From SXOA01 sp046593355 (GTDB lineage: Bacteria > Planctomycetota > Planctomycetia > Pirellulales > Pirellulaceae): DNA of 64,000 bases. Below, piece after piece: positions 43,267 through 51,631 of the stretch (its first letter is position 1; each line of letters opens with the position of its first letter). The notes under the pieces are model-generated. The model did not search any database and was not told where the DNA came from. It was given only the letters and a program-made list of their open reading frames with translations. A program made the position numbers and the translations under genes. Location of the stretch: NCBI GenBank assembly GCA_046593355.1, contig JBKJNY010000233.1:10358-74357 (forward strand), written 5' to 3'.

Positions 43267-44602
43267 CGTTGTTCTCCAGCAAGTTGGGTTTCGCTGCTCG
43301 CAGTTTCGCCCGAATGGCTTCCAGACGCTGAGCCAACTCCGCTTCAAAGCCGCGAGGGACGGGACGGTAGTAGGTGCGTTCGACGCCGAGGTAATCCTGG
43401 GCGGCGACGCCCCCTGCTGCGTTGTGGGCGTATTCGTAGTCTTTGCCATGGCCCAACTGCTTGGCCCCGGCATAATGGCTGTCCCGCAGGTGGACGGGAA
43501 CCGGAATCAGTCGATTCTCGCGGACATCGGCCCGGGCTTCGCCAATCGCAATGGTCGAGGCGTTGGACTTCGGCGCGCATGCGAGATAAGTGACGCACTG
43601 GGCCAGCGGGAGCTGGGCCTCGGGGAGGCCGATGAACTCGCAGGCGTGCATGGCTGCCACGGCCAGCGGCAGGGCGTGCGGATCGGCGTTGCCCACGTCC
43701 TCGCTGGCCAGAATCACCAGTCGGCGACAGAGGAAACGGATGTCCTCGCCCGCCTCCAGCATTTTTGCCAGCCAGTAGAGGGACGCATCCGGATCGCTGC
43801 CGCGGAGGCTTTTGATGAGGGCGCTGGCCGCGTCGTAATGTTCGTCCCCCGTAGGATCGTACTGGACGGCTTTCTTCTGGACCGATTCTTCCGCGAGCTG
43901 CCGAGTAAATTGCAAAGGACGCTCATCGCTGGAGAGCACGCCAATTTCCAATGCCGACAGTGCCCGCCGGGCATCACCATCCGAAACCTCGGCCAGGAAA
44001 TTGAGGGCGTCGTCGTGCATCACGACTTCGTGCATTCCCAGGCCGCGGTGCTTATCAGCCAAAGCGCGAAGGAGCAGTGCCGTGATGTCTTCCTTGGAGA
44101 GTGCTTGGAACTGGAAAATCTGGCTGCGGCTGACGAGGGCGCTGTTGACGGCGAAGAAGGGGTTGCTGGTCGTCGCCCCAACGAGCGTGACCACGCCTTC
44201 TTCCACGTCTGGCAACAGTGCGTCCTGCTGGGTCTTGTTGAAACGGTGAATCTCGTCGATGAAGAGCAGCGTGCGCGTGCCGCCGGAGGCAATGTCGTCG
44301 CGGGCTGCATCCAGGATTTCCCGCAGGTCCTTGACGCCGCTCGCCACCGCGCTGAGCTGCTTGAACTTCTTGCGGCTTTCGGTCGCCATGAGCCGAGCGA
44401 GTGTTGTTTTGCCGCTGCCAGGCGGGCCGTAGAAAATCACCGAGCTCAGGCGATCCGCCTTCAGCAGCCGGCGAAGGAGTTTTCCCTCGCCGAGGAAATG
44501 CGTCTGCCCTACGAACTCCTCCAGCCGCGCCGGCCGCATCCGCGCCGCCAATGGCTGAACGCGAGTGAAGTTGGCTTTCTCGGATTGGGCGAAGAGGGAC
44601 AT
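43259..44602 (-). CDS. rarA: Replication-associated recombination ATPase RarA/MgsA
   Basis: 447 aa from the ATG at 44602 (MSLFAQSEKANFTRVQPLAARMRP; 44632 is an alternative). The AAA+ core has RPARLEEFVGQTHFLG, Walker A FYGPPGSGKTTLAR, Walker B LLFIDEIHRFNKTQQDALLPDVEEG and sensor 1 VGATTSNPFF; the C-terminal tetramerisation domain has SDGDARRALSALE and AGEDIRFLCRRLVILASEDVG. RarA acts at stalled replication forks with SSB and helicase. It is divergent from a small hypothetical gene. Confidence 0.96.
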   Translation of the reverse strand: MSLFAQSEKANFTRVQPLAARMRPARLEEFVGQTHFLGEGKLLRRLLKADRLSSVIFYGPPGSGKTTLARLMATESRKKFKQLSAVASGVKDLREILDAARDDIASGGTRTLLFIDEIHRFNKTQQDALLPDVEEGVVTLVGATTSNPFFAVNSALVSRSQIFQFQALSKEDITALLLRALADKHRGLGMHEVVMHDDALNFLAEVSDGDARRALSALEIGVLSSDERPLQFTRQLAEESVQKKAVQYDPTGDEHYDAASALIKSLRGSDPDASLYWLAKMLEAGEDIRFLCRRLVILASEDVGNADPHALPLAVAAMHACEFIGLPEAQLPLAQCVTYLACAPKSNASTIAIGEARADVRENRLIPVPVHLRDSHYAGAKQLGHGKDYEYAHNAAGGVAAQDYLGVERTYYRPVPRGFEAELAQRLEAIRAKLRAAKPNLLENNDA

Positions 44603-44647
44603 TACCGCATTGTTCCCTTTCGCCAGCCTCATGGCTAGGATGGAACC

Positions 44648-44950
44648 ATGAGCGAGATTCTGCTGACCACGGCGACTCAGGTGCAGAGCGTTCGCAGCGG
44701 CGAGTGGCTCCTCGTGGAAAACCCGTTCCCGGTGCCGCTCGTGGTTCGCGCCGCGCAGATTACGCGAATCCGGGTTACCCTGAAGCGGCCCGATGGGACT
44801 TCCGCCAAGGCGATTGCCGCCATTACCCGGCCGCTGGAGGCTGCCCAGCGCGAGGCGGGCTACTTCTGCCTGCTGAAGAATCACGATGAAGAGTCTGTTC
44901 CGCCTGGGACGGAACTCTGGCTGGATCCGGCGGATTTTCGGGGGGAGTAA
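44648..44950 (+). CDS. Small uncharacterised protein
   Basis: 100 aa, starting with MSEILLTTATQVQSVRSGEWLLV. Mixed alpha/beta composition with no signal or membrane segment. I recognise no family. It is divergent from rarA (45 bases between starts) and is followed at once by a twin-hairpin repeat that separates it from sdhB. Confidence 0.6.
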   Translation: MSEILLTTATQVQSVRSGEWLLVENPFPVPLVVRAAQITRIRVTLKRPDGTSAKAIAAITRPLEAAQREAGYFCLLKNHDEESVPPGTELWLDPADFRGE

Positions 44951-44951
44951 T

Positions 44952-45020
44952 GTAGTCCGCTCACTCCGTGAGCGCGGTATTTCAGGAACGCGGGCCGGCA
45001 CACGGAGTTTGCAGGCTACT
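44952..45020. repeat. Twin-hairpin repeat, TCC/GGA-loop family (decayed right arm)
   Basis: Hairpin GCTCAC-TCC-GTGAGC (44959-44973) is intact. The second has left arm CCGGCACAC (44995-45003), GGA and a mutated right arm GTTTGCAGG. Ends GTAG/CTACT match the other copies. It sits between convergent genes. Confidence 0.85.
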
Positions 45021-45032
45021 TTGCGGAGGTTA

Positions 45033-45932
45033 CTACGCCCCAAACCACTTCTTGATCGAATGCACCGTCGTGGCCCGCCCCGCCCGACCGATGCTGGTGG
45101 TAAGCGGAATCTTCTTGGGGCAAACGGCAACGCAGTTCTGGGCGTTGCCGCAGACCTGGATGCCTCCTTCGTCCATCAGGGCGTCGAGACGCTCGCCGGC
45201 GTTGTTCTGCCCGGTGGGATGGGTGTTAAAGAGCATGGCCTGGCTGATGGCGTGAGCGCCGATGAAGGCCTTGTCATAGGTGGCGGCACGGCGATTCTCG
45301 AATTGCTCGTCGGTTTCGCCGTCGTGCCGCTCGACTTCGGTTTTGATGTACTGCGGGCAGGCGTCCAGGCAGCAGCCGCAGCTCATGCACTCGGAGAGAG
45401 GGTATGCCTTCTCCTGATCTTCGGGGCTTTGCCGCGGGCCGGGGCCCATGTCGATATAGCCATCGACGGGAATCCACGCTTTGACCTTCTGCAGGCCGCG
45501 GAAGAGGCGGCCGCGGTCGACGACCAGATCACGGACGACGGGGAATTTGGTCATCGGCTGGATCTCAATCTCGCCGGCGCGATCCGCCAGCAGCTTATCC
45601 ACCAAGGCCGAGCAGCTCTGCCGCACCTTGCCGTTGATAACCATCGTGCAAGCGCCGCAGACTTCTTCCAGGCAGTTGCAGTCCCAGGCGACCGGGGCGA
45701 CCCTTTTGCCGTCGCTGGCCGTGGCCCTGGCCGCGACCCGCTGCAGCACGCTGATCACGTTCATGTCCGGCTCGTACTTCACCTTATGCCGCTCCCAATA
45801 GCTGGGCTGGCCGGGACCGTCCTGGCGGAGGACGCGAACCTCGAAGGAGTCCGGCGTGGCGTGGCTGTGTCCGTCATGGCCGTGATCGGCGGAAGCTGCG
45901 GTTTCGGAATGGCCGTTGGGAGTGTGGGACAT
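45033..45932 (-). CDS. sdhB: Succinate dehydrogenase iron-sulfur subunit
   Basis: 299 aa from the ATG at 45932. A His-rich leader (ADHGHDGHSHA, about 16-26) is unusual. The 2Fe-2S domain has WDCNCLEEVCGACTMVING and a later Cys in VRQSCSAL; the 4Fe-4S/3Fe-4S domain has CMSCGCCLDACPQY and CGNAQNCVAVCPKKIPL. It carries electrons from SdhA to the membrane anchor. It is the last gene of the sdh run, separated from sdhA by two unrelated small genes. Confidence 0.96.
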   Translation of the reverse strand: MSHTPNGHSETAASADHGHDGHSHATPDSFEVRVLRQDGPGQPSYWERHKVKYEPDMNVISVLQRVAARATASDGKRVAPVAWDCNCLEEVCGACTMVINGKVRQSCSALVDKLLADRAGEIEIQPMTKFPVVRDLVVDRGRLFRGLQKVKAWIPVDGYIDMGPGPRQSPEDQEKAYPLSECMSCGCCLDACPQYIKTEVERHDGETDEQFENRRAATYDKAFIGAHAISQAMLFNTHPTGQNNAGERLDALMDEGGIQVCGNAQNCVAVCPKKIPLTTSIGRAGRATTVHSIKKWFGA

Positions 45933-45976
45933 GAAGAACCTGAATGAGCAGCGAGGCGTTCGCTGCGGGTTGGTCG

Positions 45977-46246
45977 CTAGATGAGAACTTTGATTTCTTC
46001 GGGGGAACGACAAATCGTGAGCGAAACTCGATTCCAAACTTTCTTGGGCAGCTTTGCTTGCAGTACCTTCCAAACTAGATCGTGCTTTTCCTTGGTTCGC
46101 AGGCCGTCGAATTTTCTGCTGACAATCACCAGGTGGATGCTATCTTCGGGGCCGTCGGATACGTCGACGGAGTCGTCAATGTCGCCAAAACTGCTGGCTT
46201 TGAGCACGTCGTGAATTGTTTGCTTTGCCGAGTCTGCCGCCGCCAT
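45977..46246 (-). CDS. BolA-like small protein paired with a HEPN protein
   Basis: 89 aa. GGGAG eight bases upstream overlaps the end of the HEPN gene. Residues 36-85 (SIHLVIVSRKFDGLRTKEKH, then LVWKVLQAKLPKKVW and VSLTICRSPEEI) follow the BolA pattern HxxVxVVSxxFxGxxxxxRHxxVYxxL...hALxlxxxxPxEW. The conserved BolA His/Cys ligands for Fe-S sharing with glutaredoxin are not clearly conserved. The 12-base gap to the HEPN gene and the lone position within the sdh operon indicate a two-gene module. Function inferred as partner, possibly antitoxin-like. Confidence 0.65.
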   Translation of the reverse strand: MAAADSAKQTIHDVLKASSFGDIDDSVDVSDGPEDSIHLVIVSRKFDGLRTKEKHDLVWKVLQAKLPKKVWNRVSLTICRSPEEIKVLI

Positions 46247-46258
46247 TTTGCTGCTCCC

Positions 46259-46705
46259 TTAACCTACGTTGGCTGCAATCCATCTTACCAAGGATTCCAC
46301 CGATTCGATAAAGTCCTCAGCTTCCTCTCGCGTCGTATACGTTGCGGCATACCTCCACGCAGGCATCCATTCATTGACCCGGTTGAAGTGCGGCCACGCC
46401 TTCTCGTTTTGCCGCAACCGGTCGAGCCCTCCCGCCAACTTAAAGAGCGGCTCGATTTGATGCGTGAAAACCGAAGAGGAACTTGCAAGCTGCCGTTTCG
46501 TCTTCAATACCTCCTCAAGCTCCCTCAACGTATGACAACTATTCTTGAGCATCAACTGTTTCTTCAGCAGACACTCCACCGCATACCCGGCAAGATACAT
46601 CGCCCCGCGCCACCTTTTCTTCTGGATTAGGGACTTGGCATCGTCCAGCCGATGAATACTTGCCTTTCCTTGTTCGGTTACTCCTGAAAAATGGTCCTTC
46701 GCCAT
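46259..46705 (-). CDS. HEPN-domain protein
   Basis: 148 aa. The HEPN pattern is seen in KSLIQKKRWRGAMYLAGYAVECLLKKQLM (first helices) and THQIEPLFKLAGGLDRL, ending in RYAATYTTREEAEDFIESVE. The RX4-6H ribonuclease motif of toxic HEPNs is not evident, so catalysis is doubtful. The gene begins 18 bases after sdhA stops and ends 12 bases before the BolA-like gene, all on one strand, so it is presumably co-transcribed with sdh. Related HEPN proteins of the AGYAVECxLK type usually pair with small partners. Confidence 0.8.
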   Translation of the reverse strand: MAKDHFSGVTEQGKASIHRLDDAKSLIQKKRWRGAMYLAGYAVECLLKKQLMLKNSCHTLRELEEVLKTKRQLASSSSVFTHQIEPLFKLAGGLDRLRQNEKAWPHFNRVNEWMPAWRYAATYTTREEAEDFIESVESLVRWIAANVG

Positions 46706-46723
46706 GGAAATGAACTTCGAGAA

Positions 46724-48736
46724 TTAGTGCGAGCCAACCGCCGCTGCCTTTCCCCCAACCGCTCCGTTGCCTTTGCCGTTCGACGCGGCATCTTTCACTG
46801 CCTGCCGTTCCTTCCAGACTTTTTCAATCTCGTCGGAACCAACCAGGCCGTACAGCCGCGGGCGCGGAGGGATAAGGGAGGTATCGACGTCCTCGTAGGT
46901 GATTTCCACGTCGTCCCCGGCCCAACTGGCCACGGTTGACTTCAGCCATTTCTGGTTGTTTTTGTCGAACGTGTCACACCAGGCTTCGGCTTCCTTCCGC
47001 CGCTCAGCGGGGTCGGTGGCTTTCAGACCAGACATGGCGAAAGCCGGCTTGTAGTGAGCGCCGCGGCATTCGTCCCGCTGCAACGCACCTTTCAAGATGG
47101 TCAGGGCGAGCGGGAACATATCGATGAGGGCCTTGGTGAAGACGACGTTTTGGTTCGTCCAGTTGCCGGTATCGGACAGCGAACACTTCTTGGCTCGGGC
47201 GTAGAGTTCATGTGTTTTGCCCAGGGCATCCTCAAGCTGGTCGTTGCGTCGCACGACCGTGGCCGCCTTGGTCATGAGCTCGCCCAACTCCTGGTGAATC
47301 AGGTACGGGTTCTCACCGCCGCCGGAACGCTTGAGCAAGGCATCATGCCGCGATTTGTGCTGTTTGACGGCACCTTCAAAGAGCGATGAAGGCAAATCGG
47401 CTGCCGTTTGCTTTTGCCCCTTGAGGAGCGTCTCGATGCCCGGCGCGGTGATCAGGCCGCTGAAGATGCAGGAGAGAAGCGAGTTCGCACCGAGGCGATT
47501 TGCACCGTGATACTGGTAGTCGCACTCGCCGATGGCGTATAGGCCGGGGATATTGGTGACCTGATTCTGCGGTGAGCCAACCTGTAAACCACCTTCACTA
47601 TTCTTCTTGTAATCGACCCACAGTCCGCCCATCGAGTAATGGACGGCTGGGAAAATCTTCATGGGCGTAGTGCGGGGATCAACGCCCTGGAATTTCTCGT
47701 AGATGTCGAGAATTCCACCGAGCTTGCGGTCGAGTTCTTTTTTGGAAATGTGCGTCAGGTCGAGATAGACCGCGAGGCGATCCTTCTCAACGCTCAGCCC
47801 TTCGTTGACACAGATGTCGAAGATCTCGCGGGTGGCGATGTCCCGTGGCACGAGGTTCTTGTACTTGGGGTAACGCTCTTCCAGGAAATAAAAGCGGTCC
47901 CCTTCGGGAATGGTCAGCGGATCGCGCGGATCCTGCGGCTTGCGGGGAACCCAAACGCGGCCCCCTTCGCCGCGGGCCGATTCGCTCATCAAACGGAGCT
48001 TGTCCGCGCCGGGAATGGCCGTGGGATGGACTTGAATGAACTCCGCATTGCCGAATTTTGCCCCCACCTGAAAACAGCGACTCGCGGCGGAGCCCGTGCA
48101 GACCATCGACATCGTAGAGCGGCCGTAGATGAGGCCCGGGCCGCCGCTGCCGACGATCACGGCATCGGCGGGGAACGAGCGAATCTCCATCGTCACCAGG
48201 TCTTGTCCCACGCAGCCGCGGCAGACCCCGTTGTCGTCGAGGACGGGGCCGAGAAAATCCCAAAACTCGTATTTCTTGATTTTGCCTTCCGTCTCCCAAC
48301 GGCGGACCTGCTCATCCAGGGCATACAACAGTTGCTGGCCGGTGGTCGCGCCGGCGAAAGCCGTCCGTTTGAACATCGTGCCTCCGAACCGCCGGCGGTC
48401 GATGAATCCTTCCGGCGTGCGATTGAAAGTGACGCCTAGACGGTCGAGCAATTCGATGATTTTCGGACCCCAGAAGGACATTTCCTTCACCGGCGGCTGA
48501 TGCTGCAGAAAATCGCCGCCGTAGACCGTGTCGTCGAAGTGCAGCCACTCGCTGTCCCCCTGCTGCCGCGTCACGTCGTTGCAACTGTTGATGCCCCCCT
48601 GGGCGCAGACACTGTGCGAACGTTTCACCGGGACCAGGCTCATCATGTCCACTTCGATGCCGAGTTCGGCGAGCTTCATCGCGGCAGCCAAACCAGCCAG
48701 TCCGCCGCCGACAACCATGACACGTTGCTTAGCCAT
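46724..48736 (-). CDS. sdhA: Succinate dehydrogenase flavoprotein subunit
   Basis: 670 aa. The FAD-binding start VMVVGGGLAGLAAAMKLAELG, the covalent-flavin region RSHSVCAQGGINS, DLTHI and the active-site strand AVHYSMGGLWVDYKK are characteristic of the long SdhA/FrdA type found with five-helix SdhC proteins (Bacillus, delta-proteobacteria). It oxidises succinate to fumarate, facing the cytoplasm. It follows sdhC by 54 bases. Confidence 0.96.
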   Translation of the reverse strand: MAKQRVMVVGGGLAGLAAAMKLAELGIEVDMMSLVPVKRSHSVCAQGGINSCNDVTRQQGDSEWLHFDDTVYGGDFLQHQPPVKEMSFWGPKIIELLDRLGVTFNRTPEGFIDRRRFGGTMFKRTAFAGATTGQQLLYALDEQVRRWETEGKIKKYEFWDFLGPVLDDNGVCRGCVGQDLVTMEIRSFPADAVIVGSGGPGLIYGRSTMSMVCTGSAASRCFQVGAKFGNAEFIQVHPTAIPGADKLRLMSESARGEGGRVWVPRKPQDPRDPLTIPEGDRFYFLEERYPKYKNLVPRDIATREIFDICVNEGLSVEKDRLAVYLDLTHISKKELDRKLGGILDIYEKFQGVDPRTTPMKIFPAVHYSMGGLWVDYKKNSEGGLQVGSPQNQVTNIPGLYAIGECDYQYHGANRLGANSLLSCIFSGLITAPGIETLLKGQKQTAADLPSSLFEGAVKQHKSRHDALLKRSGGGENPYLIHQELGELMTKAATVVRRNDQLEDALGKTHELYARAKKCSLSDTGNWTNQNVVFTKALIDMFPLALTILKGALQRDECRGAHYKPAFAMSGLKATDPAERRKEAEAWCDTFDKNNQKWLKSTVASWAGDDVEITYEDVDTSLIPPRPRLYGLVGSDEIEKVWKERQAVKDAASNGKGNGAVGGKAAAVGSH

Positions 48737-48790
48737 TGAAAGAGGTCAGAGGTTAGAGGGGGGAGGTCAGGGAAAGAAGGCAGTAGGCAG

Positions 48791-49639
48791 TCAGTCGCTG
48801 GTTTTGGGGGCAGCGGACTTGTCGGAGCTGGTGGTTTCTTTAGGAAGAGCCATTTTGTGTTCGTCACGGGTGACCTCGCCGGATTCAAGCTTTGACTTGA
48901 ACATCTTGTCTTCTTCCTGCCGGGCGTGAACGGGGTCGACAACGGCCGCGAAGCCGCCGAGGGCACCCATTCCCACGGCGGCGAGCAGAACTCCAAAGAT
49001 CGCGCAGGCATAATCCGCCCGGCGCTGAGATTGCGGCGTGACCCAAATTCCCCAGGTGATGCCGAAAGTCCAAACGCCGTTGGCAAGGTGGAAGACGCAT
49101 GAAAGGACGCCAATTGCGTACAGCACCGGCACGATCAGGTTCATCCGCATGGCTTCCGCGCCTGTGGAGGCGGCATTGAATGCCCTAAACTTTCCCCCGC
49201 CCAGCGGCTGGGCCACGTTCTGCATCCACCAGTCATTGTGGAACCAACCGTGCATGTGAAAGACGTGCCAGGCGATGAAAACGAATGCAATCATGCCCGT
49301 CGCCCGTTGCAGCGTGTACCGGATGTTGCTCGTGTATTTATAGCTGCTGCTATTGGGAAGGCCGCCGCGGATAATCACGACGCCGAAGATGGCGTGAAAG
49401 AGGAGCGGAATGAAGATGAAGACCCATTCGATCACCCACAGAACCTTGCCGGGGCTGTGGATGGAGTAAACCAGCTTCTGAAAAGCGTTGGGACTGTCCA
49501 GCACGGCGGCATTCGCCAGCAAATGCACCACCATGTACGCGCCGACGGGAATCAGGCCGGAAAGAGAGTGCAGCCGGCGGATCAGGAACTCGTTACGCGC
49601 CAGGTAGTTAGCGCCCGCAGCAGGGGTTTCCGCTTTCAC
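48791..49639 (-). CDS. sdhC: Succinate dehydrogenase cytochrome b subunit
   Basis: 282 aa from a GTG. Five membrane helices are visible (LSGLIPVGAYMVVHLLANAA, FIFIPLLFHAIFGVVII, GMIAFVFIAWHVFHMHGW, VLYAIGVLSCVFHLANGVW, YACAIFGVLLAAVGMGALGG) with His residues in the first four suited to bind two haems b. This is the B-type anchor, reducing a low-potential quinone. The C-terminal 50 residues are charged and cytoplasmic. Confidence 0.93.
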   Translation of the reverse strand: MKAETPAAGANYLARNEFLIRRLHSLSGLIPVGAYMVVHLLANAAVLDSPNAFQKLVYSIHSPGKVLWVIEWVFIFIPLLFHAIFGVVIIRGGLPNSSSYKYTSNIRYTLQRATGMIAFVFIAWHVFHMHGWFHNDWWMQNVAQPLGGGKFRAFNAASTGAEAMRMNLIVPVLYAIGVLSCVFHLANGVWTFGITWGIWVTPQSQRRADYACAIFGVLLAAVGMGALGGFAAVVDPVHARQEEDKMFKSKLESGEVTRDEHKMALPKETTSSDKSAAPKTSD

Positions 49640-49836
49640 GAAGACCTTTCCAGAGGGGCGGCCCTAGGATCGCCGCCGCCGAAAGCAAAAAAGAGGCCCC
49701 GGCAGCCGCATTTGGCCGTCCAGCCAGGCGTGAAAATCGATTCTCGTCCACACCCCCAGTAGTATAGGGAAGGGGTGGGCGCTGGCAACGGGGTTAGGGT
49801 GGGCCGAATCGGCTCAAAGCGTCTGTTCACGTCCCG

Positions 49837-50259
49837 TTAGGGCTTCGACCAATCTTTGATGGCTAGTCCAGGGACAAGTTGGAAGTCACGTACATTTCGC
49901 GTGACCACGGTACATCCGAACTCAAGCGCTATCGACGCAATCCGCAGGTCGTTTCCACTGACGCCAAGCTTCATCCTTTTGAGCTGCTCGAATCGAGCAA
50001 TTGCGCCTACGGTGAAATTCAGAATCGGCAGATGCGACAAGGATAGTACGCACTTTCCCAGGCGACCATAAGCATCCGACAATTCTTGCGGAGTCTTCGC
50101 CGTCCGAACTCGCGTAAACCAAGACGATATCTGTTCGTCAATCGAGATGACCGAGATGGCAACCTCCAGCGGTTGCCGGCGCGCCAAATGACCCGCGACC
50201 GTCGAGTCAAGCCGCTCATGGAGTGACAGAATATCGGTGTCTAAAACGTAGCGAATCAT
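49837..50259 (-). CDS. VapC-type PIN-domain toxin
   Basis: 140 aa. PIN acidic residues: YVLDTDILSL (Asp7), ISIDEQIS (Glu), GNDLRIASIAL (Asp) and VVTRNVRDFQLVPGL. PIN toxins are Mg-dependent RNases that usually cut tRNA or rRNA. Its ATG overlaps the stop of the partner gene (50256-50558) by four bases, the standard antitoxin-toxin arrangement. Confidence 0.9.
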   Translation of the reverse strand: MIRYVLDTDILSLHERLDSTVAGHLARRQPLEVAISVISIDEQISSWFTRVRTAKTPQELSDAYGRLGKCVLSLSHLPILNFTVGAIARFEQLKRMKLGVSGNDLRIASIALEFGCTVVTRNVRDFQLVPGLAIKDWSKP

Positions 50260-50558
50260 GTCGCGGCATCGTCCAGATCACGCCGCAGTCGATATTCTCG
50301 AATTTCGGCCTGCCACTCATCAAAATGAGGGTCATCCTTGTAGATTCCCGCAATCTGTAGCCACGGGTTCTCGGTCTTTGCGACCGGATACAAGACTGCG
50401 ATTTCGCCGCCGCCAGCAAGCTGCTTGTCGATTTTCTCACGAACCTTGTTTACCGCTTCTTCTGAGGTTTTCCCCTCGGCAGAAAACGAAATGCCAATCG
50501 TGCTTTGGGCACGGAAAAGGTTTTCGCCAATGAGTTCAACAGTTACTGGGGCTGTCAT
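50256..50558 (-). CDS. Antitoxin-like partner of VapC
   Basis: 100 aa. An N-terminal beta-rich segment (VTVELIGENLFRAQSTIGISFSAEGKTSEEAVNKVREKIDKQL) resembles HicB-like partial RNase H folds. The C-terminal acidic helix (DEWQAEIREYRLRRDLDDAAT) is typical of VapC-neutralising tails. No AbrB, MetJ or Phd DNA-binding motif is seen, so autoregulation may differ. Assigned mainly from its four-base overlap with the PIN toxin gene. Confidence 0.65.
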   Translation of the reverse strand: MTAPVTVELIGENLFRAQSTIGISFSAEGKTSEEAVNKVREKIDKQLAGGGEIAVLYPVAKTENPWLQIAGIYKDDPHFDEWQAEIREYRLRRDLDDAAT

Positions 50559-50611
50559 GGGATTCCTCCGCAGGCACCCCTAATCATACACACTGGGGCA
50601 ATGTTACGTCA

Positions 50612-51550
50612 TCAGTTTTTTTGCAGCCACAGGCTGCCGCCGCTCTTCATCGCGAGGGGGATTTCCACCTGAATTTGCTCCGCATGATAGCGATACCAGA
50701 GCGTGTTCATAAAGCAGATTTTGAAGGCCCGGTTGTACTGCAAGAATGCCCGCAGCAGATAGGCTTCGTTCCAGGACCAGCCTTCATAAACCCAGCGTTC
50801 AGGATACTCGAAGGGATAAAAGATGTCGTGGAAATGGACCAGCACGCCGCTCTTCAGCACCGGCAGAACCTGGAACAGCAAGAAATTGAGGTCGCTGTTG
50901 ACCTTGGAAACATGCGACGAATCGATGAGTAGAATGTCTCCTGGATTGAGGGCCTGAAAATACTCCGGCGGGAGGCTGCGAACGTCCTTGTTCAGCAGAT
51001 CCACGCGCTCGCGGTCCTCCGGTGTGATCGCTTGCAGAAATCGCTCGGGCTCGGGCTCAATGAACGTGCAGCGGATCTGGTTTTCAAAGAATCGCTCATT
51101 GGTGTCGAGAATCACGCAGGACGAAAATCCCGATCCAACTTCAATGATCCGCGCGGGCCGGAAATGCCGCATCATGCAGTACAGGAAAATGGCGTCACCA
51201 TACGGATACCAGCCGTTATCGGTGTAATACCGCCGGCCTTCTTGTTTCGCGACGGGAAAATCGGCAGCGAGAAAGAAGGGCTTCCACTGGTTGAACAAAT
51301 CCTGCTGCCCGGCCTCATTCAAATCGATGCCGGCGAGCTCGCGCGGAATATTCTTGAAGATGGCGTCGTGATGGAGGCGGACTTCTTCCAGGTTGGCGAT
51401 GGTGGAATAGTAATGACCGGGGGCAAAATGATGCCCCGTTGCCAATTGCGCGTTTTCCGCGGTCAGCCTCTGAACTTCCGACTGCCACTGCAACTTTTCC
51501 GCTTTCAACTCCCGTCGGCTCTTCCTGTTTGACCTGAATAATCCGAGCAT
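50612..51550 (-). CDS. Class I SAM-dependent methyltransferase (Methyltransf_24-like)
   Basis: 312 aa. The ATG at 51550 has GGAG nine bases upstream; a second ATG at 51559 would have no spacing. A charged helical N-terminus (about 7-40, coiled-coil-like) precedes the Rossmann domain: ARIIEVGSGFSSCVILDTN (motif I), CTFIEPEPERFL (acidic strand end) and ILLIDSSHVSKVNSDLNFLL, then HFHDIFYPFEYP, a metal-coordinating HD pattern seen in this family. Sugar or small-molecule O-methylation is inferred. No sugar-biosynthesis genes are adjacent. Confidence 0.82.
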   Translation of the reverse strand: MLGLFRSNRKSRRELKAEKLQWQSEVQRLTAENAQLATGHHFAPGHYYSTIANLEEVRLHHDAIFKNIPRELAGIDLNEAGQQDLFNQWKPFFLAADFPVAKQEGRRYYTDNGWYPYGDAIFLYCMMRHFRPARIIEVGSGFSSCVILDTNERFFENQIRCTFIEPEPERFLQAITPEDRERVDLLNKDVRSLPPEYFQALNPGDILLIDSSHVSKVNSDLNFLLFQVLPVLKSGVLVHFHDIFYPFEYPERWVYEGWSWNEAYLLRAFLQYNRAFKICFMNTLWYRYHAEQIQVEIPLAMKSGGSLWLQKN

Positions 51551-51631
51551 GGTGAGCATCTCCTCTCTGACGCTAAATCCTCTTGGCCCCGCGAGTTATA
51601 GCAGAGGCGCGCCCGACGATTAACCCCATTT

